Shown piece after piece: positions 47,001-57,814 of a stretch of 64,000 nucleotides of DNA (positions within the stretch are counted from its first letter, which is position 1; the number at the start of each line of letters is the position of its first letter). The notes beneath the pieces are model-generated. The model made no database searches, was not told the origin of the DNA, and saw only the letters and a program-made list of their open reading frames with translations. Made by a program: the position numbers and the translations under genes. Origin of the DNA: Triglochin maritima. Taxonomy: Eukaryota; Streptophyta; Magnoliopsida; Alismatales; Juncaginaceae. The stretch spans positions 3,546,501 through 3,610,500 of the forward strand of contig OY821779.1 of assembly GCA_963682175.1 (NCBI GenBank), given 5' to 3'.

Positions 47001-49690
47001 TTATCTTTCCTAAATTATCTCTGACAAGCAACCTTGTGTAAAACACTTAAAATTGTGAAACCGTATTTATTCACTCGCCACATTCACCCCAATATACTTT
47101 CCCTTCAAAATATCTCGGAGCTTATCTGAAATTACTTTTCCTCAATCCATGTAATATGTTCACTAACATTCGTTGTAAGTCAATTTCCACTTCAAAATAC
47201 CCTCGTATGCTATAGGAAATACCTTTTGATAAATATTTGATTTCACTCCCCAATATACCATGCTCACTCAATCAGCATATACGGCCCAATATACGTTCCT
47301 TTGAAAATACTTTAGACTGTATTTGTTGTTATGGGTTTCCCCCCAAGTTTTGCTCATTCTACCCTCTTTAATAAACACAATGATGAGTTTTGCACACATT
47401 CTTACTTTAAAATTAATTATATTGTACATATGGGTATGTGTCACATGTTGAAGGTAGTAACAACAAAACATAGGAAAAACCCTTAATAACCCCCTTTTTC
47501 CTAATTACCTACCAAATACCTACAACTAGCAAAATACCTTGTTTCCAAAAATAGACATGCAACCTTATGCAAAATACCTCATATTGTATTTAAAAATATC
47601 TTTCATTAAAACTTTCTATCAAACCACCATATAGGACATTTGGTTGCCAAAATATGTTAACAATCATTTACCATTTTCAAAATATCATCTACTGCTATGA
47701 GTAATACATTTGTATAAACATGAAATTTTACATATTGCCAAACAACCTTCTGTAAAACAATTAAATCTTCAAACCATGCCCCTTCAAAATACCACGTAGT
47801 GCATCTAAAAATACCGCGTAATGCATTGGAAAATGGTAAATGAGTTCATTATAAACTGGCATGACCTTCAAAAACAAAATGAATGAGGATTGGAGAAGTT
47901 GTGTATAATGAATGAACAAGGATGAATTAATCTTGTAACAAGTTTACCCTGTGAGGTATTACAAATTATCCATTGAACATAATGGGAGTATGTACCTACC
48001 AACTTAAACAAAAGCAACCCGATGACAGAATGGTACACCAGTGATTTGTGGGGTGTTCTGGTGTGCGACTTGATTTGTTATAGGTATGGCCAGTGTTTGA
48101 GCAGGTTGAGTGATTATTGGGTGTTATAGTTCAAAGCTTGGTGGTTTTTGGGTGAAATGATAAGATAATCATAAGGATTTAGACATGTTGTGGTGTGAAC
48201 TTGCAGTCACCGTACATGTCCGACCTATAAAATTTGAGTCTAGATCCACGCCTATAAGATTTGGTGACAAAAATAAGGTGAATGAACATAAGGTTGGTAA
48301 AGAAAGAAAAAGGCATATAAAAAATGAGCCATCAAGAAGATTTGTATTGAACTTGTTGAAGAAGCAACCGTTGTGAAAGCCCCAGAAGCCAGAGCTTGGA
48401 TGCAGGAACAAGATGACGGATTGAAAAAAGTGTTTCCTCAAAATTTTGGTGTTTCAAATTCAAAATATTGATGTGTATCATAATTAATTGTTGTACAACA
48501 TGGGTGTACGTTTAGCTTGGAGATGGGTGGAGAGAGAGAATCAGGGGAGAGATGAAAGGTGGTATTTTGGAGAGAGAAAGTTGAATTCCGTGATGGTGAG
48601 TGTGCAATCCAACATGAGTAATCCACCTATGTGCACGTGAAGAATGGGTAGAAACTAAGTACCCCTCCGTAACTAGCAATCTACTTATGCCTTTGGAGCA
48701 CCCTTAATGGGGTCATCTGCCTGGATGACCCCCGACAACTGTGAACGACCCGATCGTGGTACGAGCGGGTTGTGCCAAGTGACACGTCCCGGTTGGGCGA
48801 GAGATTTTTTTTGTTTTTTGTTTTTGTTTTGGTATTTGTTTTAATAATTAAGGGTTTATATTTTGATGAATAGTTAGGATTTAAGTAGTTTTAGTTGATA
48901 TTTTGATAATGATTATGCTTTATGGTTTATAGTGGTCTACGAGTGAGACTCCCGACCGACCTGTCGAGGTGAGCATAAGATTTGGAAATAAAGTATATGC
49001 AATTTGGAAATACAAGATTTATTGGTATTTTATTTTTTCCAAATAGATTATTAATGTTTTTGGAAAATATAAATGATTTTGGAATAAAATATAAGTTGAG
49101 AAGAAAATTGATGATGTGGAGGAAAGAGAGTGTGATGACCTAGGTCATGGTTAAGTGGTGAAAAGTGAGGGAGAAATATGAGGTTGTGTTATGATGACGT
49201 TGTAGGAAGAGAAAGTTGATGACCTAGGTCATTACTGTGGGTGCTCTTGTATATCATATAGTCGGGTTGAGTTTTGCCAAAATAATTATAATCGGGAGAT
49301 GATTATTTAATCAAAAGCCATAAATGATAGCTTACCTGATTGGACTTAATTGGGGGCCACCGTCAACTAATAATTTCTCCATTTGTAGGTTGGCCAGGCA
49401 CTGGGGCTCACCACAGAATGGTCAAACCATCCATTGTTCCCGCCTGGTTAGTGAACTTATAGTACATCTCACATCTGCATATTGTAGATTTAAACAAAGA
49501 ATAAAAGACCAACAGATTTTGATTTTTTTCTTCTCTAGGAGGATTAGAAGTGCTAGATGGACCCAGGCCAGAGAAGCTCGTGGTGGGGCCACGAGTTGGC
49601 ATCGATTATGCATCACCGGAGCATGTGAGCGCACCTTGGAGGTTTGCGATTGCCGGAAGCTCCTGGATAAGTACCCAAAGAACACCTTAG
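41067..49690 (+). CDS. MAG: DNA-3-methyladenine glycosylase (AAG/MPG family)
   Basis: A base-excision-repair glycosylase that removes alkylated purines in the nucleus. Six exons: 41067-41288, 41352-41423, 42661-42784, 42929-42999, 49389-49446 and 49539-49690; 232 residues. The first about 45 residues are basic and Pro/Thr-rich, possibly a targeting extension. Family motifs: [26 protein letters not shown] (the Glu of VEAY, Glu76, is the expected catalytic base activator), [50 protein letters not shown] and [20 protein letters not shown]. The C-terminus reads [10 protein letters not shown] then stop; in the +1 frame the same DNA gives PKNTLGPP, like the family end, so a one-base deletion near 49672 probably altered the last eight residues. 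Intron 4 is 6.4 kb and repeat-filled. Confidence 0.9.
43000..44936. other. First part of glycosylase intron 4
   Basis: AT-rich intron sequence. No reverse transcriptase, transposase or clear repeat boundary was seen. Open frames such as 43243-43527 show no domain. Confidence 0.45.
44937..46300 (+). mobile_element. Decayed LTR, SIRE/Maximus-like, in glycosylase intron 4
   Basis: Starts TGTTGGCCTTTTGGCATC with TTTTGATGATTAACGAACT just after, like the LTR start of SIRE/Maximus copia elements. Between 45220 and 45910 it carries about ten imperfect palindromes such as TTCGGATAACCGAA, CGGTTTACCGAA and CGGTCAACCG. A TATA-like TATATAAGC lies near 46010, and GTTGTAAATCTTTGAGGAAG at 46154 resembles the 3' part of such LTRs. 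The right end is unclear and no target duplication of GATAT was found, so it is truncated. Confidence 0.62.
46321..47880 (+). repeat. Degenerate tandem array with about 295-bp period
   Basis: A phrase running TGTTCAC...CAGTC...CACTTCAAAATACCC...GGAAATACCTTTTGATAAA recurs at about 46565, 46864 and 47157, spacing 299 and 293 bases. Between them CCCCAATATAC-TTCCCTT and CTTGTGTAAAACAC...ATTGTGAAACC recur in fixed order. After 47300 only scattered degenerate pieces remain, to about 47880. Non-coding and intronic. The origin, old satellite or LTR-internal repeat, is not clear. Confidence 0.7.
47881..48695. other. Glycosylase intron 4, unassigned part
   Basis: AT-rich sequence between the degenerate array and the MITE candidate. 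Open frames on both strands (for example 48169-48441) have no recognisable domain. Confidence 0.4.
48696..49246. mobile_element. Candidate MITE, 551 bp, with GAGCACCC ends and TTG duplication
   Basis: Left end GAGCACCCTTAATGGGGTCATC; right end, reverse-complemented, GAGCACCCACAGTAATGACC, giving an 8-base exact plus longer imperfect inverted repeat. Both sides are flanked by TTG (48693-48695, 49247-49249), a 3-bp duplication as in PIF/Harbinger-type elements, though the usual target is TWA. GATGACCTAGGTCAT occurs twice near the right end. No coding capacity. Confidence 0.5.
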
Positions 49691-49711
49691 GTCCACCTTG
49701 ACCACAACAGT

Positions 49712-50283
49712 TAGGGCTGTAAATGGGCGGTTTGTGGGCGGTTATAGGGCTTACCCATGACATTACCCGTCTAATTAAATGGTTCGTGGATTAGTTTGAA
49801 ATCCGTTTATTTTTACCTTTACCCATGAACCTACCCATTTAATATAATTAAACGGTTTTGGGCGGTTAAATGATTATATGGTTAAAATTTAATAGATACT
49901 AAAATCGATATAAGAATTGGGTAAATTGTTAAATGGATAAAAACTTGTCAAACTTGTTAAAAACATCATAACATCCATAATTTTATAATCAAAACCTCCA
50001 AAAATTCATAATCTAAACATCCACAAATTCATATAAAATAATATCAAACATCCACACATAATAATAATAATAATAATACAAACAATTATATGTATATAAT
50101 ATATATGACAAAATATTATATATATTCATTATGTTTCGCGGTTAAATGGACATGTTAAATATGATTTTCACAATCCTTATCCGTCCATTTATTAAACGGT
50201 TATAATTTTTACAACCCATTACCCTACCCGTCGGTTCGGTTAGGACGGTTAAATGATTTTTACCCAACCAATTTACAACCCTA
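49712..50283. mobile_element. hAT-type MITE, 572 bp, just after the glycosylase stop codon
   Basis: Begins TAGGGCTGTAAATGGGCGG; the right end reverse-complemented reads TAGGGTTGTAAATTGG. Flanks ACAACAGT (49704-49711) and ACAAGAGT (50284-50291) match at 7 of 8, the size of a hAT target duplication. The interior is AT-rich with ATAATA repeats and no open frame. It starts 22 bases after the glycosylase stop at 49690, so the element may be part of the 3' UTR. Confidence 0.8.
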
Positions 50284-50291
50284 ACAAGAGT

Positions 50292-51352
50292 TAAATAAGA
50301 GTGTGTGCAATCTTTTTGGAACCTAACATTATGTGATGTTTGTGTGGTATTTCTTGCAAAGAAGATTCGTCAAGGTCCCTATGGAACCACATTCACATGT
50401 CTCTCACCAACTTCGTGTAAATTAACATCCGTTTATAAGAATACAGTAATTCTCTAGTAGGCCCTGTGCTCAAAATTATAATTTAAGCCCCCATTACATC
50501 CACCGTCAATCCAAAATTTAATGGTAGATTGAGATAATGGGTATGTACAATTGACAGGAGGGTGTTTTGGGTATAACATATTAATATATTTTAAAAACGT
50601 AAAATAAAAAATAATCCATCGCAATAATTTTTTCCTTTGCTTTCTCTCTCTTCCGATGTTTTGTTTTAATTTAAACCTATATTTAACTTGCAAATGTGAT
50701 TTTTTGCTTAATTTGCTCACATATTCAGATTCATTGCATTTTTCTCTTTCATTCAAGTTCCATGATACTACGGTTTTGGGAATTTTTAATCAATAACAAA
50801 ATTTAATGAAAAAATAGGTTATTGTATTATTAAGTTGTAAATGAAAATGTAATAAAGTGTTACATGATGTAATTACCATGTAATTCAAGATAAAACAACC
50901 CTCTAGTTATATACACTCACCCTTAAGTAAAAATTAACGTTTGTTGAGCAGTCTCTTAGAACGTTTTTATAGATCTAAGTGTATTATAGTTTTATACATT
51001 TAAGCACTAATGTTTTTTCCACATATTAGTATAATGACTGTATGTCAACGTAGCGTCCATAATTATTGGACTTAGACATTTCAATTATAATTACAACAAA
51101 ATACAATTCCTGAAAGTTAGCATTAAAAATTGCTAAAAGGTTGAAAATAATATTGTTTATAAAAATTATAACAAATATAAAGGATAGTCAATTGCTAATT
51201 TAGTATCCGTTGTATTATATTTGACTTCACTTGAAGTCTCTAATCCTTCTATTCAGGTAACACCCTGCACACAAAAATATGTTTCATTAGTTTGATCTTG
51301 GTATTAGGATATTTTGTTGATCAACTAAATAATATTATTAGCTAAACAATGT
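50292..51352. other. Intergenic spacer
   Basis: AT-rich sequence between the hAT MITE and the 3' end of the FAR1-related pseudogene. No gene or repeat is recognised. Confidence 0.5.
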
Positions 51353-54300
51353 TCACCTTTCACATTCCTTTTTACCAGGACAAGTTCTTGAGTTATGACT
51401 TGTCATCTGCAAACATGATCCACAAACTCTTAAACGCTTATTTCTTATTTTTTCAATCACTGATTTTATGCGGTTGCTTCCTTGTTTTGGTCTTCCACTT
51501 CTTCCGCTTCCTTTAGTTTTGGCCTTATTGGGTTGAATAATTTGTATTTCTTTTCGACATGTGCTGGAGGTTTGACATTCAATTTCTGTCAGCTCTTTGA
51601 CTGCATTGTTTGCTTCTACCAATGTATCTTCTAATTTTTGATTCACCAAATCAAAAATTTGTTCATGCTTGCATGCAATGGTTACCAAGTTGTTGCACAA
51701 TCTCATTACTTGTGTGACTTTATCGCTAATTGTTGTCTTGTTGTTTGTGACCTCCTTCACACCGAATCCTGCTTTGATTCCCTTTTGCCACCGAGGTAAA
51801 ATATTGATGTGTGGCAACTCTTTATATCCTAGGTGTTTAAAAACGGCAAGAGTGTGCTGACAAGGAATTCCCTGAAATTCCATTAAATGACAATCACATA
51901 TTGGCACAATCTCTTCTCCTTTGAATGTCACTTCTACACTTCCATAATCTTAGGGGTGTCAACGGAGCGAATATGGACCGGATCTACCAATATCCGTATC
52001 CGTATCTGCGGAACAAATGATACATTCGTATCCGGATCCGTATCCGGACGGATATTAAATTGAATATCCATTTTATAATCCGTCGGATACGGATCGAATA
52101 CGGATATTATCCGTATCCGGATATAAATCGAATATGGATATTATCCGTATCTGTATCCGTATTCGTATCCGCTGAGTTGTGTTTGGGGACTTTAGGTAGG
52201 TTTAGGGTGATGAATTTAGGATATGTTATATAATTGGGTAATTTATAGAAAAAATACTTAACATATAAATATTTCATTAATTTAAAAAATAACTATATAT
52301 AATACGGATTCGAATACGGATATGAATACGGATGTTGTACTACGGATATCCGATCCCGGATCGGATATTATACGGACCGGATGTACCAATAACCATATCC
52401 GCTCCACGACTTTACGGATCGGATACGAATACGGTCTTACAGATATTTTTTCGCGGATCGAATGTCCAAATTCGAATACGGATACGGACGGATGTTCGGA
52501 TATTCGAATATCCACTGACACCCCTACATAATCTTCATCTATTTTGGTAATTTTGTAAATAACTTCATTTTCTTCTTCTTCTTCTTTGTGAACAACCACG
52601 TTGCACATTAGACTTTTCTTCAACTCCTCTTGGAAGATGTCGAAAATGCTTCTCGTGTATATCTCTTCCATTTGTTCTTCAAGCTTCCACGAAGTAAGAA
52701 ATTGTGCCTTCGTTTGCTTGTCATTGTAGTCCCATCTATTCTCAATTTCCCTTTGATGCTTGAGAGCCAATTCAAATCTGAAAATTTTGAAAATTTTCAA
52801 GATTGTGTTGAAATATAATAAAATTACGGTTTGAAAATTTGTAGATATTTAGCACAATGGAATTTAAATACATTGCAAATTAATTACCTGCTCATAAATT
52901 CAAAAATTGAGTTTTGCTTTGTGATGTGTCTTCAAAAATGCATTCATGGATTCACTTCGTTGTGTAGTTTTCATACCAGCAAAGAAGATGGTTTGCATGT
53001 ATGCTGGCACCCATTGTTCCCTGATTGCAAACATTTCCTTCAACCAATTATGATTTTGAAGCTCATTCTCTGCCATGATTGCTTTCCAACTAGCTTCGAA
53101 CTGTTGAATGTCATTTAATTTCCATACACTATTGTGAATTGCTTGAACTACATTACCTTTGTTCTCCAACCATCCAATTTTCTTTAGCAACTTATCCATG
53201 ATATGCCAAGTGCAGAAACGATGTACTGTGTTTGGATAAATTTGTGCTAAGGAGGCATTGATGGCAGGATCTTGGTCCGTTACTATGGCCAGAGGTATGT
53301 CACCCATACAATTTTTGAATTCCAAAAAAAGCCAGTTAAATGATGATTTGGTTTCATCAATTAATAAGCCCATCCCAAAGAACATTGTTTTCCTATGGTG
53401 ATTCACACCGCAAAATGATCCAAAAATCATTGAATACTTGTTTGTATTATAGGTGGTGTCAAATGTGACAACCTCTCCAAAGAGTTTAAAATTAAGTTGA
53501 CATGTTCCATCAGCCCAAAATAAGTGACTCAATTTGTTGTCTTTGTCTTTTTTATAAGAAAAGTAGAAAGATTTGTCTTCCAATTTTTTGGCTTCCATGT
53601 GCTCAATAACTAATTCTGCATCATAGCCTTCTTTTTCAGCTCTATCTGATCTATTCATATTCAATATGTCCTTATAGGTAAATCCCATATTTTGGTATCC
53701 TCCACTCTCTTTTCCTAGCAGTGCTGCTTGTTTAACTATCGGTATGTTTGCCTCGTTCATTGAATGTAACATATTTCTTGTCATTTCTGGGATGCTTCTT
53801 TTGTTGCGCATATAGTGTCTTTTGCCAGGGCTTGTCATCACATGGTTGTGAGTTTCGACGAAATTCAGAATAAACCAATTATTTTTTCCTCGATCAAATT
53901 TGATCTTCAATTTGGCAGCACATTTACATCTTGACGTTCCACCTCTTCTCTTTCTACTACTTTCTTCATCTGTATGGCTTTGATTAGTGCAAGTCCTTTT
54001 GTACGACCCTTATTTTGAACAAACAATTTTTTTTAGAATTAATTCCTTTGGCTTTAAATATGTTCCTTAGCTGTACTTGCTTGATCCTTTACGAACATTG
54101 AAACCCTTTGCATTAGCATAACATTTGTAGAAATTGTACGCCTCTTCTACTGTGTTAAACTCTTGACCAAGGAATGGTTTGAGTTTAACTTCAACTTCTG
54201 GTACGATACAAACATCTTGGGGTTCGTTTACCACTCCCACGTCCACCATTTCCTATAAATTAGTGGGTTAGGTATGACCTATTAAATGCATAAAAAAAAA

Positions 54301-54704
54301 TCATTTACTGTATCATATCTCTGTACTACATATTATTACCTCAAAATATATTTTTTTAATGAATTCAGCATCTTCTTGTGATTTTTTGTCGTGGTTTTCC
54401 TAAATATTTCAAGTTACATGATTTGGGGGTTATACTAATGTTTCAAGTAATCAAAATATTTATTTTGACACTTGATTTGGTACCAACGTACAAATGAAAA
54501 ACTTACTTTAGTTGATGACATTATTGAGGCTTCATTATCTTCCTTAATTGAAATCAGACTGCAATTAATGTCTTCCATGTTGCTGCTTGGTGTTGAAATG
54601 TGTTTCTGGGTTGCTTCACTTTGGTTCGTTTCCTTCAAAGTGATTAAATGGTCACATGTTTCTGCCGGTTCGAAAACTTCTTCATCTGGATGTTGCATAT
54701 CCAT
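51353..54704 (-). pseudogene. FAR1-related (FRS)/MULE transposase-derived gene, disrupted
   Basis: Three exons can be traced on the minus strand: 54704-54507, 54252-52888 and 52777-51353. Parts in order: N-terminus MDMQHPDEEVFEPAETCD; FAR1 zinc-finger region (PFLGQEFNTVEEAYNFYKCY, ETHNHVMTSPGKRH); MULE/DDE core (VVTFDTTYNTNKYSM, LAIVTDQDPAINASL, TTQRSESMNAF); SWIM finger CDCHLMEFQGIPCQH; C-terminal zinc knuckle CGSCLQMTSHNSRTC. Lesions: in-frame TAA codons near 54071 and 54010, a one-base frameshift near 52915-52925 before IFEFMSR, and a 576-bp hAT MITE inside exon 3. No terminal inverted repeats were seen, so whether it was a domesticated FRS gene or a MULE transposase is open; exon 1 and the intron layout favour an FRS-type gene. 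Confidence 0.85.
51951..52526. mobile_element. hAT-type MITE, 576 bp, inside the FRS pseudogene exon
   Basis: Ends TAGGGGTGTCAACGG and, reverse-complemented, TAGGGGTGTCAGTGG; flanked by perfect 8-bp duplications CATAATCT at 51943-51950 and 52527-52534. The interior is dense in ATCCGTATCCG and its complement CGGATACGGAT, so the two halves can pair into a long hairpin. Removing it with one flank copy restores a continuous FRS reading frame (IDEDYGSVEVTF across the site). No open frame of its own. Confidence 0.92.
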
Positions 54705-56265
54705 CAAAATAATCTTTTCTTTGACTTTTGATATTTTGTGGTGGGTTGTATTGTATTTGTTGATGATTTGGGATGTTGGGTTCGTAGGTATATGGGTGGA
54801 GTGGAGAAGAATGTTTAATTTGTTAATATTAATCACAATTTATATTATCATTTTTATCGTGTTTTTTGGATGCAAGTTATATAGTGGGTTGGAATAGTGG
54901 AGGGTAGTTGGATTCTTTTAATTTAAACAAATATAGAAAATTTCTTTTTTGTTCTTTTACAATTTTACCCCTCATTGATCTTAACCTAGATTAGATTTTA
55001 AGGAGCTTAAATTAGTAATTTGAGTCCTGAGCTGATTAGATCCGAATATATAGAATAATTATTCCAACAATTAAGTGGCATGCTTCACCCCAATTTTGGA
55101 AGCTACTCTGCATCATTAAATGTGACCCCTAGTAACGAAATACAAGGACTCACAGCATTCCTGAGATGAATCATGTTCAGTTCATGCTCCCCTAATGTAT
55201 ACAATCTCTGACCATGGTCGTGGCCATGTACTTGAGATTTGATCAACATAGTTCCTCTTTTTGGTATATCATATCCAATCCAAGCCAAGCCAAGAGATAA
55301 AGTAATTGGATCACATTTTTGAAAGTACAGATAGTTGATTTTCTCTGTAATCATATTTTGTGATGGAATATGCTTAATACGGTCTAGAGATAAACTGGCG
55401 TTTGACAAGTAATGTTACGAATAGGAGTGAAGAACATAAAGTAACGCGGTTCAAGTAAAAGAGCTTGACTAACCTAGTATTGTAGATAACCACACTTTTA
55501 GATCGAAATACCATTAGAGAACCCGAACAGGCGAACACTCTCAAAACCACCGACGGAAAGCACACAATATTCTTTCTTTGTTAACACGCACCGGATCACA
55601 TCATCTTTGGTGGATTCAATGGTGAGCACGTGTAGGTAGGTAAGTACCTACATGTGATTCTATTTTTTCTTTTAAATAGTATATTTTGTGTCTTGAAAAA
55701 AATACTCATATTATTATTTTCCGTATTTATTAAGTTCATTTTTAAAACAAAAATATCACTATAATATTATTTACTATGACACTACATTCATTTAAAAATT
55801 TAAATAAACACAAACGTAAACCTCATAAGACAAAACCTAAAACTAAAGTTCAATTTTCATTTGTCTCTAATTCCAAAATTACTTGTTTATCTTTTCTATT
55901 CCTATAATGTTCATATTTGCATTTTACTATTCCCAATAAAACAAGATGCTATACTTTAATTTTATTTTACAATTTTTCAAATTCAACAACAAAAGATATT
56001 AAATTGAAGAAAAAAACCCAAACACTTATCTCTCCCGCCCGCTCAAAAGGTCCACCTTCACGATTCCAAAGACAACCGGACAACACATACAAATATTCAT
56101 ATACTTTATTTTAGGAAGAATATATTTTTATTGTGTTCACTCTAATTTCTCTACCGGATCCGCCGCCAGCTCTCCAACTCATTTATTCCTCTGCTTGCCA
56201 GAGTACTTGCAAGTCGCAATCTCGTTATTTGTAGTTTAGCAGTGATATTGATGAATCCTTATACA
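54705..56265. other. Intergenic region before the second MULE-like element
   Basis: AT-rich. The 5' flank of the FRS pseudogene (CT-rich near 54900) is followed by unassigned sequence. A phrase at 55395-55560 (GTTACGAATAGGAGTGAAG onward) may be an LTR fragment, but no boundaries could be set. No gene. Confidence 0.4.
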
Positions 56266-56521
56266 CGGACGCGGGCGTCACGGACGCGCCTTACGTGGAC
56301 GTGTTGAGTCAGCGTCCAGTCAGCAAAATTTCTCTTCACGTGCTTTGGTCTTCTTAAAAACGCCGGTTCTTTAGGTTGAACGATTCTTTTCCCAATACAC
56401 AGATAGTGCAGACCCTAGGATAGCGTGCAGACCCTAGGACAGCGTGCAGACCCTTTATTCGTGCAGAGTCCAGACTTATCATAATAAAATATTGTTTTTA
56501 ACTTTTAGGTTGGATCAACTT

Positions 56522-57066
56522 AATCCAAACAGACACACAACATATTCCGAACAGACAGTCTTCTTATTCCAAACAGACGCGCAACTTAATCCGAACAGAC
56601 AGACTTCTTATTCCGAACAGACACACAACTTAATCCGAACAGACACACAACATATTCCAAACAGACACACAACATATTCCGAACAGACACACAACTTAAT
56701 CCGAACAGACACATAACTTAATCCGAACAGACACACAACATATTCCGAACAGACATACTTCTTATTCCGAACAGAAAGACTTCTTATTCCGAACAGATAG
56801 ACTTCTTATTCCGAACAGACACACAACATATTCCGAACAGACAAACAACATATTCCGAACAGACAAACTTCTTATTCCGAACAGACGCACAACTTAATCC
56901 GAACAGACACACAACATATTCCGAACAGACAGACTTCTTATTCCGAACAGACACACAACATATTCCGAACAGACAGACTTCTTATTCCGAACAGACGCAC
57001 AACTTAATCCGAACAGACACACAACATATTCCGAACAGATAGACTTCTTATTTCGAACTGACATAC
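56522..57066 (+). repeat. 22-bp minisatellite A, about 25 units
   Basis: Units start CCGAACAGAC and continue with one of three 12-base endings: ACACAACATATT, AGACTTCTTATT or ACACAACTTAAT. The three variants are interspersed and short higher-order patterns repeat. A second block of five units is at 57332-57440. Open frames over it (for example 56444-56716) are artefacts. Confidence 0.95.
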
Positions 57067-57172
57067 AACTGTTATACATGAAGAAAATGAAGAAGAATGT
57101 GATCATTCCTACATTTTTAAGGATGACTTTGGTCTTGTTTGTATATGTGGAATTACACGCAAAAGCATAGAA
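57061..57172 (+). pseudogene. Captured exon fragment, copy 1 (SNF2 remodeller-like?)
   Basis: Translates as [19 protein letters not shown] then LVCICGITRKSIE. The pattern acidic-CxHxY-KDD-G-VC-CG resembles a zinc-binding stretch upstream of the helicase in plant SNF2 remodellers of the DRD1/CLASSY/CHR35 group; this is from memory and uncertain. Compared with copy 2 it has lost one Cys codon (3 bp), which breaks the CxxC pair. Confidence 0.4.
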
Positions 57173-57175
57173 AGT

Positions 57176-57310
57176 GTGTCCAGAAACGGAACAGAAAATT
57201 TGTATTATTTATGTAGAAAGATTGTCTCGTTTATGTAGAAAACTTGTCTTGTTTATGTAAAAAGTTTGTCCAGTTTATGTAAAATGTTTGTCCAGATTAT
57301 GTTGAAAATT
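57176..57310 (+). repeat. 22-bp minisatellite B, about five to six units
   Basis: Units such as TTTATGTAAAAAGTTTGTCCAG repeat with a period of exactly 22 bases but with a sequence unrelated to minisatellite A. They separate copy 1 of the captured exon fragment from the second block of minisatellite A. Confidence 0.9.
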
Positions 57311-57331
57311 TGTGCAGAAATGGAACAGAAA

Positions 57332-57440
57332 GTATTCCGAACATACACACCACTTAATCCGAACAGACAGACTTCTTATTCCGAACAGACACACAACATA
57401 TTCCGAACAGACTGACTTCTTATTCCGAACAGACATACAA
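57332..57440 (+). repeat. 22-bp minisatellite A, second block, five units
   Basis: Same unit types as 56522-57066, leading directly into copy 2 of the exon fragment. Unit block plus fragment are therefore duplicated as a module with an offset of about 373 bases. Confidence 0.9.
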
Positions 57441-57546
57441 CTGCTGTACATGAAGAAAATGAAGAAGAATGTGATCATTCCTACATTCTTAAGGATGACT
57501 TTGGTCTTGTTTGTTGTATATGTGGAATTATACGCAAAAGCATAGA
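57433..57546 (+). pseudogene. Captured exon fragment, copy 2 (SNF2 remodeller-like?)
   Basis: Translates as [19 protein letters not shown] then [14 protein letters not shown], over 95% identical in DNA to copy 1 and with the CxxC pair intact. No flanking exon or helicase motif is present, so it is a fragment. Confidence 0.4.
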
Positions 57547-57577
57547 ACTTTCTGATTGAACTTTTAACAGTAGAACA

Positions 57578-57814
57578 TCACGCCAAAATCCTCGGAAGCT
57601 TTGACACCATTGCATCTCGTTCCAGCACATTAACACCTGACCCAGAGGTAGCAAACAAACGGGTGTGATGCCTTTTCTTGACACAAAAACCACAAGAATC
57701 GGCATAAGCAACGTAAAATGTTTGGGCTTCTTCGAAAGAGGGGAAAAACATCCCCTCCTTAGGAACGTTTGTCGGCTGCTCCACTTGGAAAGACACATGA
57801 ACGATTTCCATCAA
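57578..57814 (-). pseudogene. FAR1-type transposase N-terminal fragment
   Basis: A minus-strand frame with PKEGMFFPSFEEAQTFYVAY and ADSCGFCVKKRHHTR matches the start of a FAR1/MULE zinc-finger domain (the FEEAQTFYVAYA...GFCVKKR pattern). It ends after 78 codons, before the second pair of zinc ligands, and no DDE core follows. It is most likely the remnant of the element's own transposase. Confidence 0.7.

Noticed and set aside
56444..56716. Repeat-encoded protein over the 22-bp minisatellite
   Set aside because: Period 22 is not a multiple of three, and frames stay open only because the units lack stops; no start or homology supports it.
56522..57440. Regular short repeats that could suggest a CRISPR array
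   Set aside because: The units are directly tandem with no unique spacers, and the context is a plant transposon.
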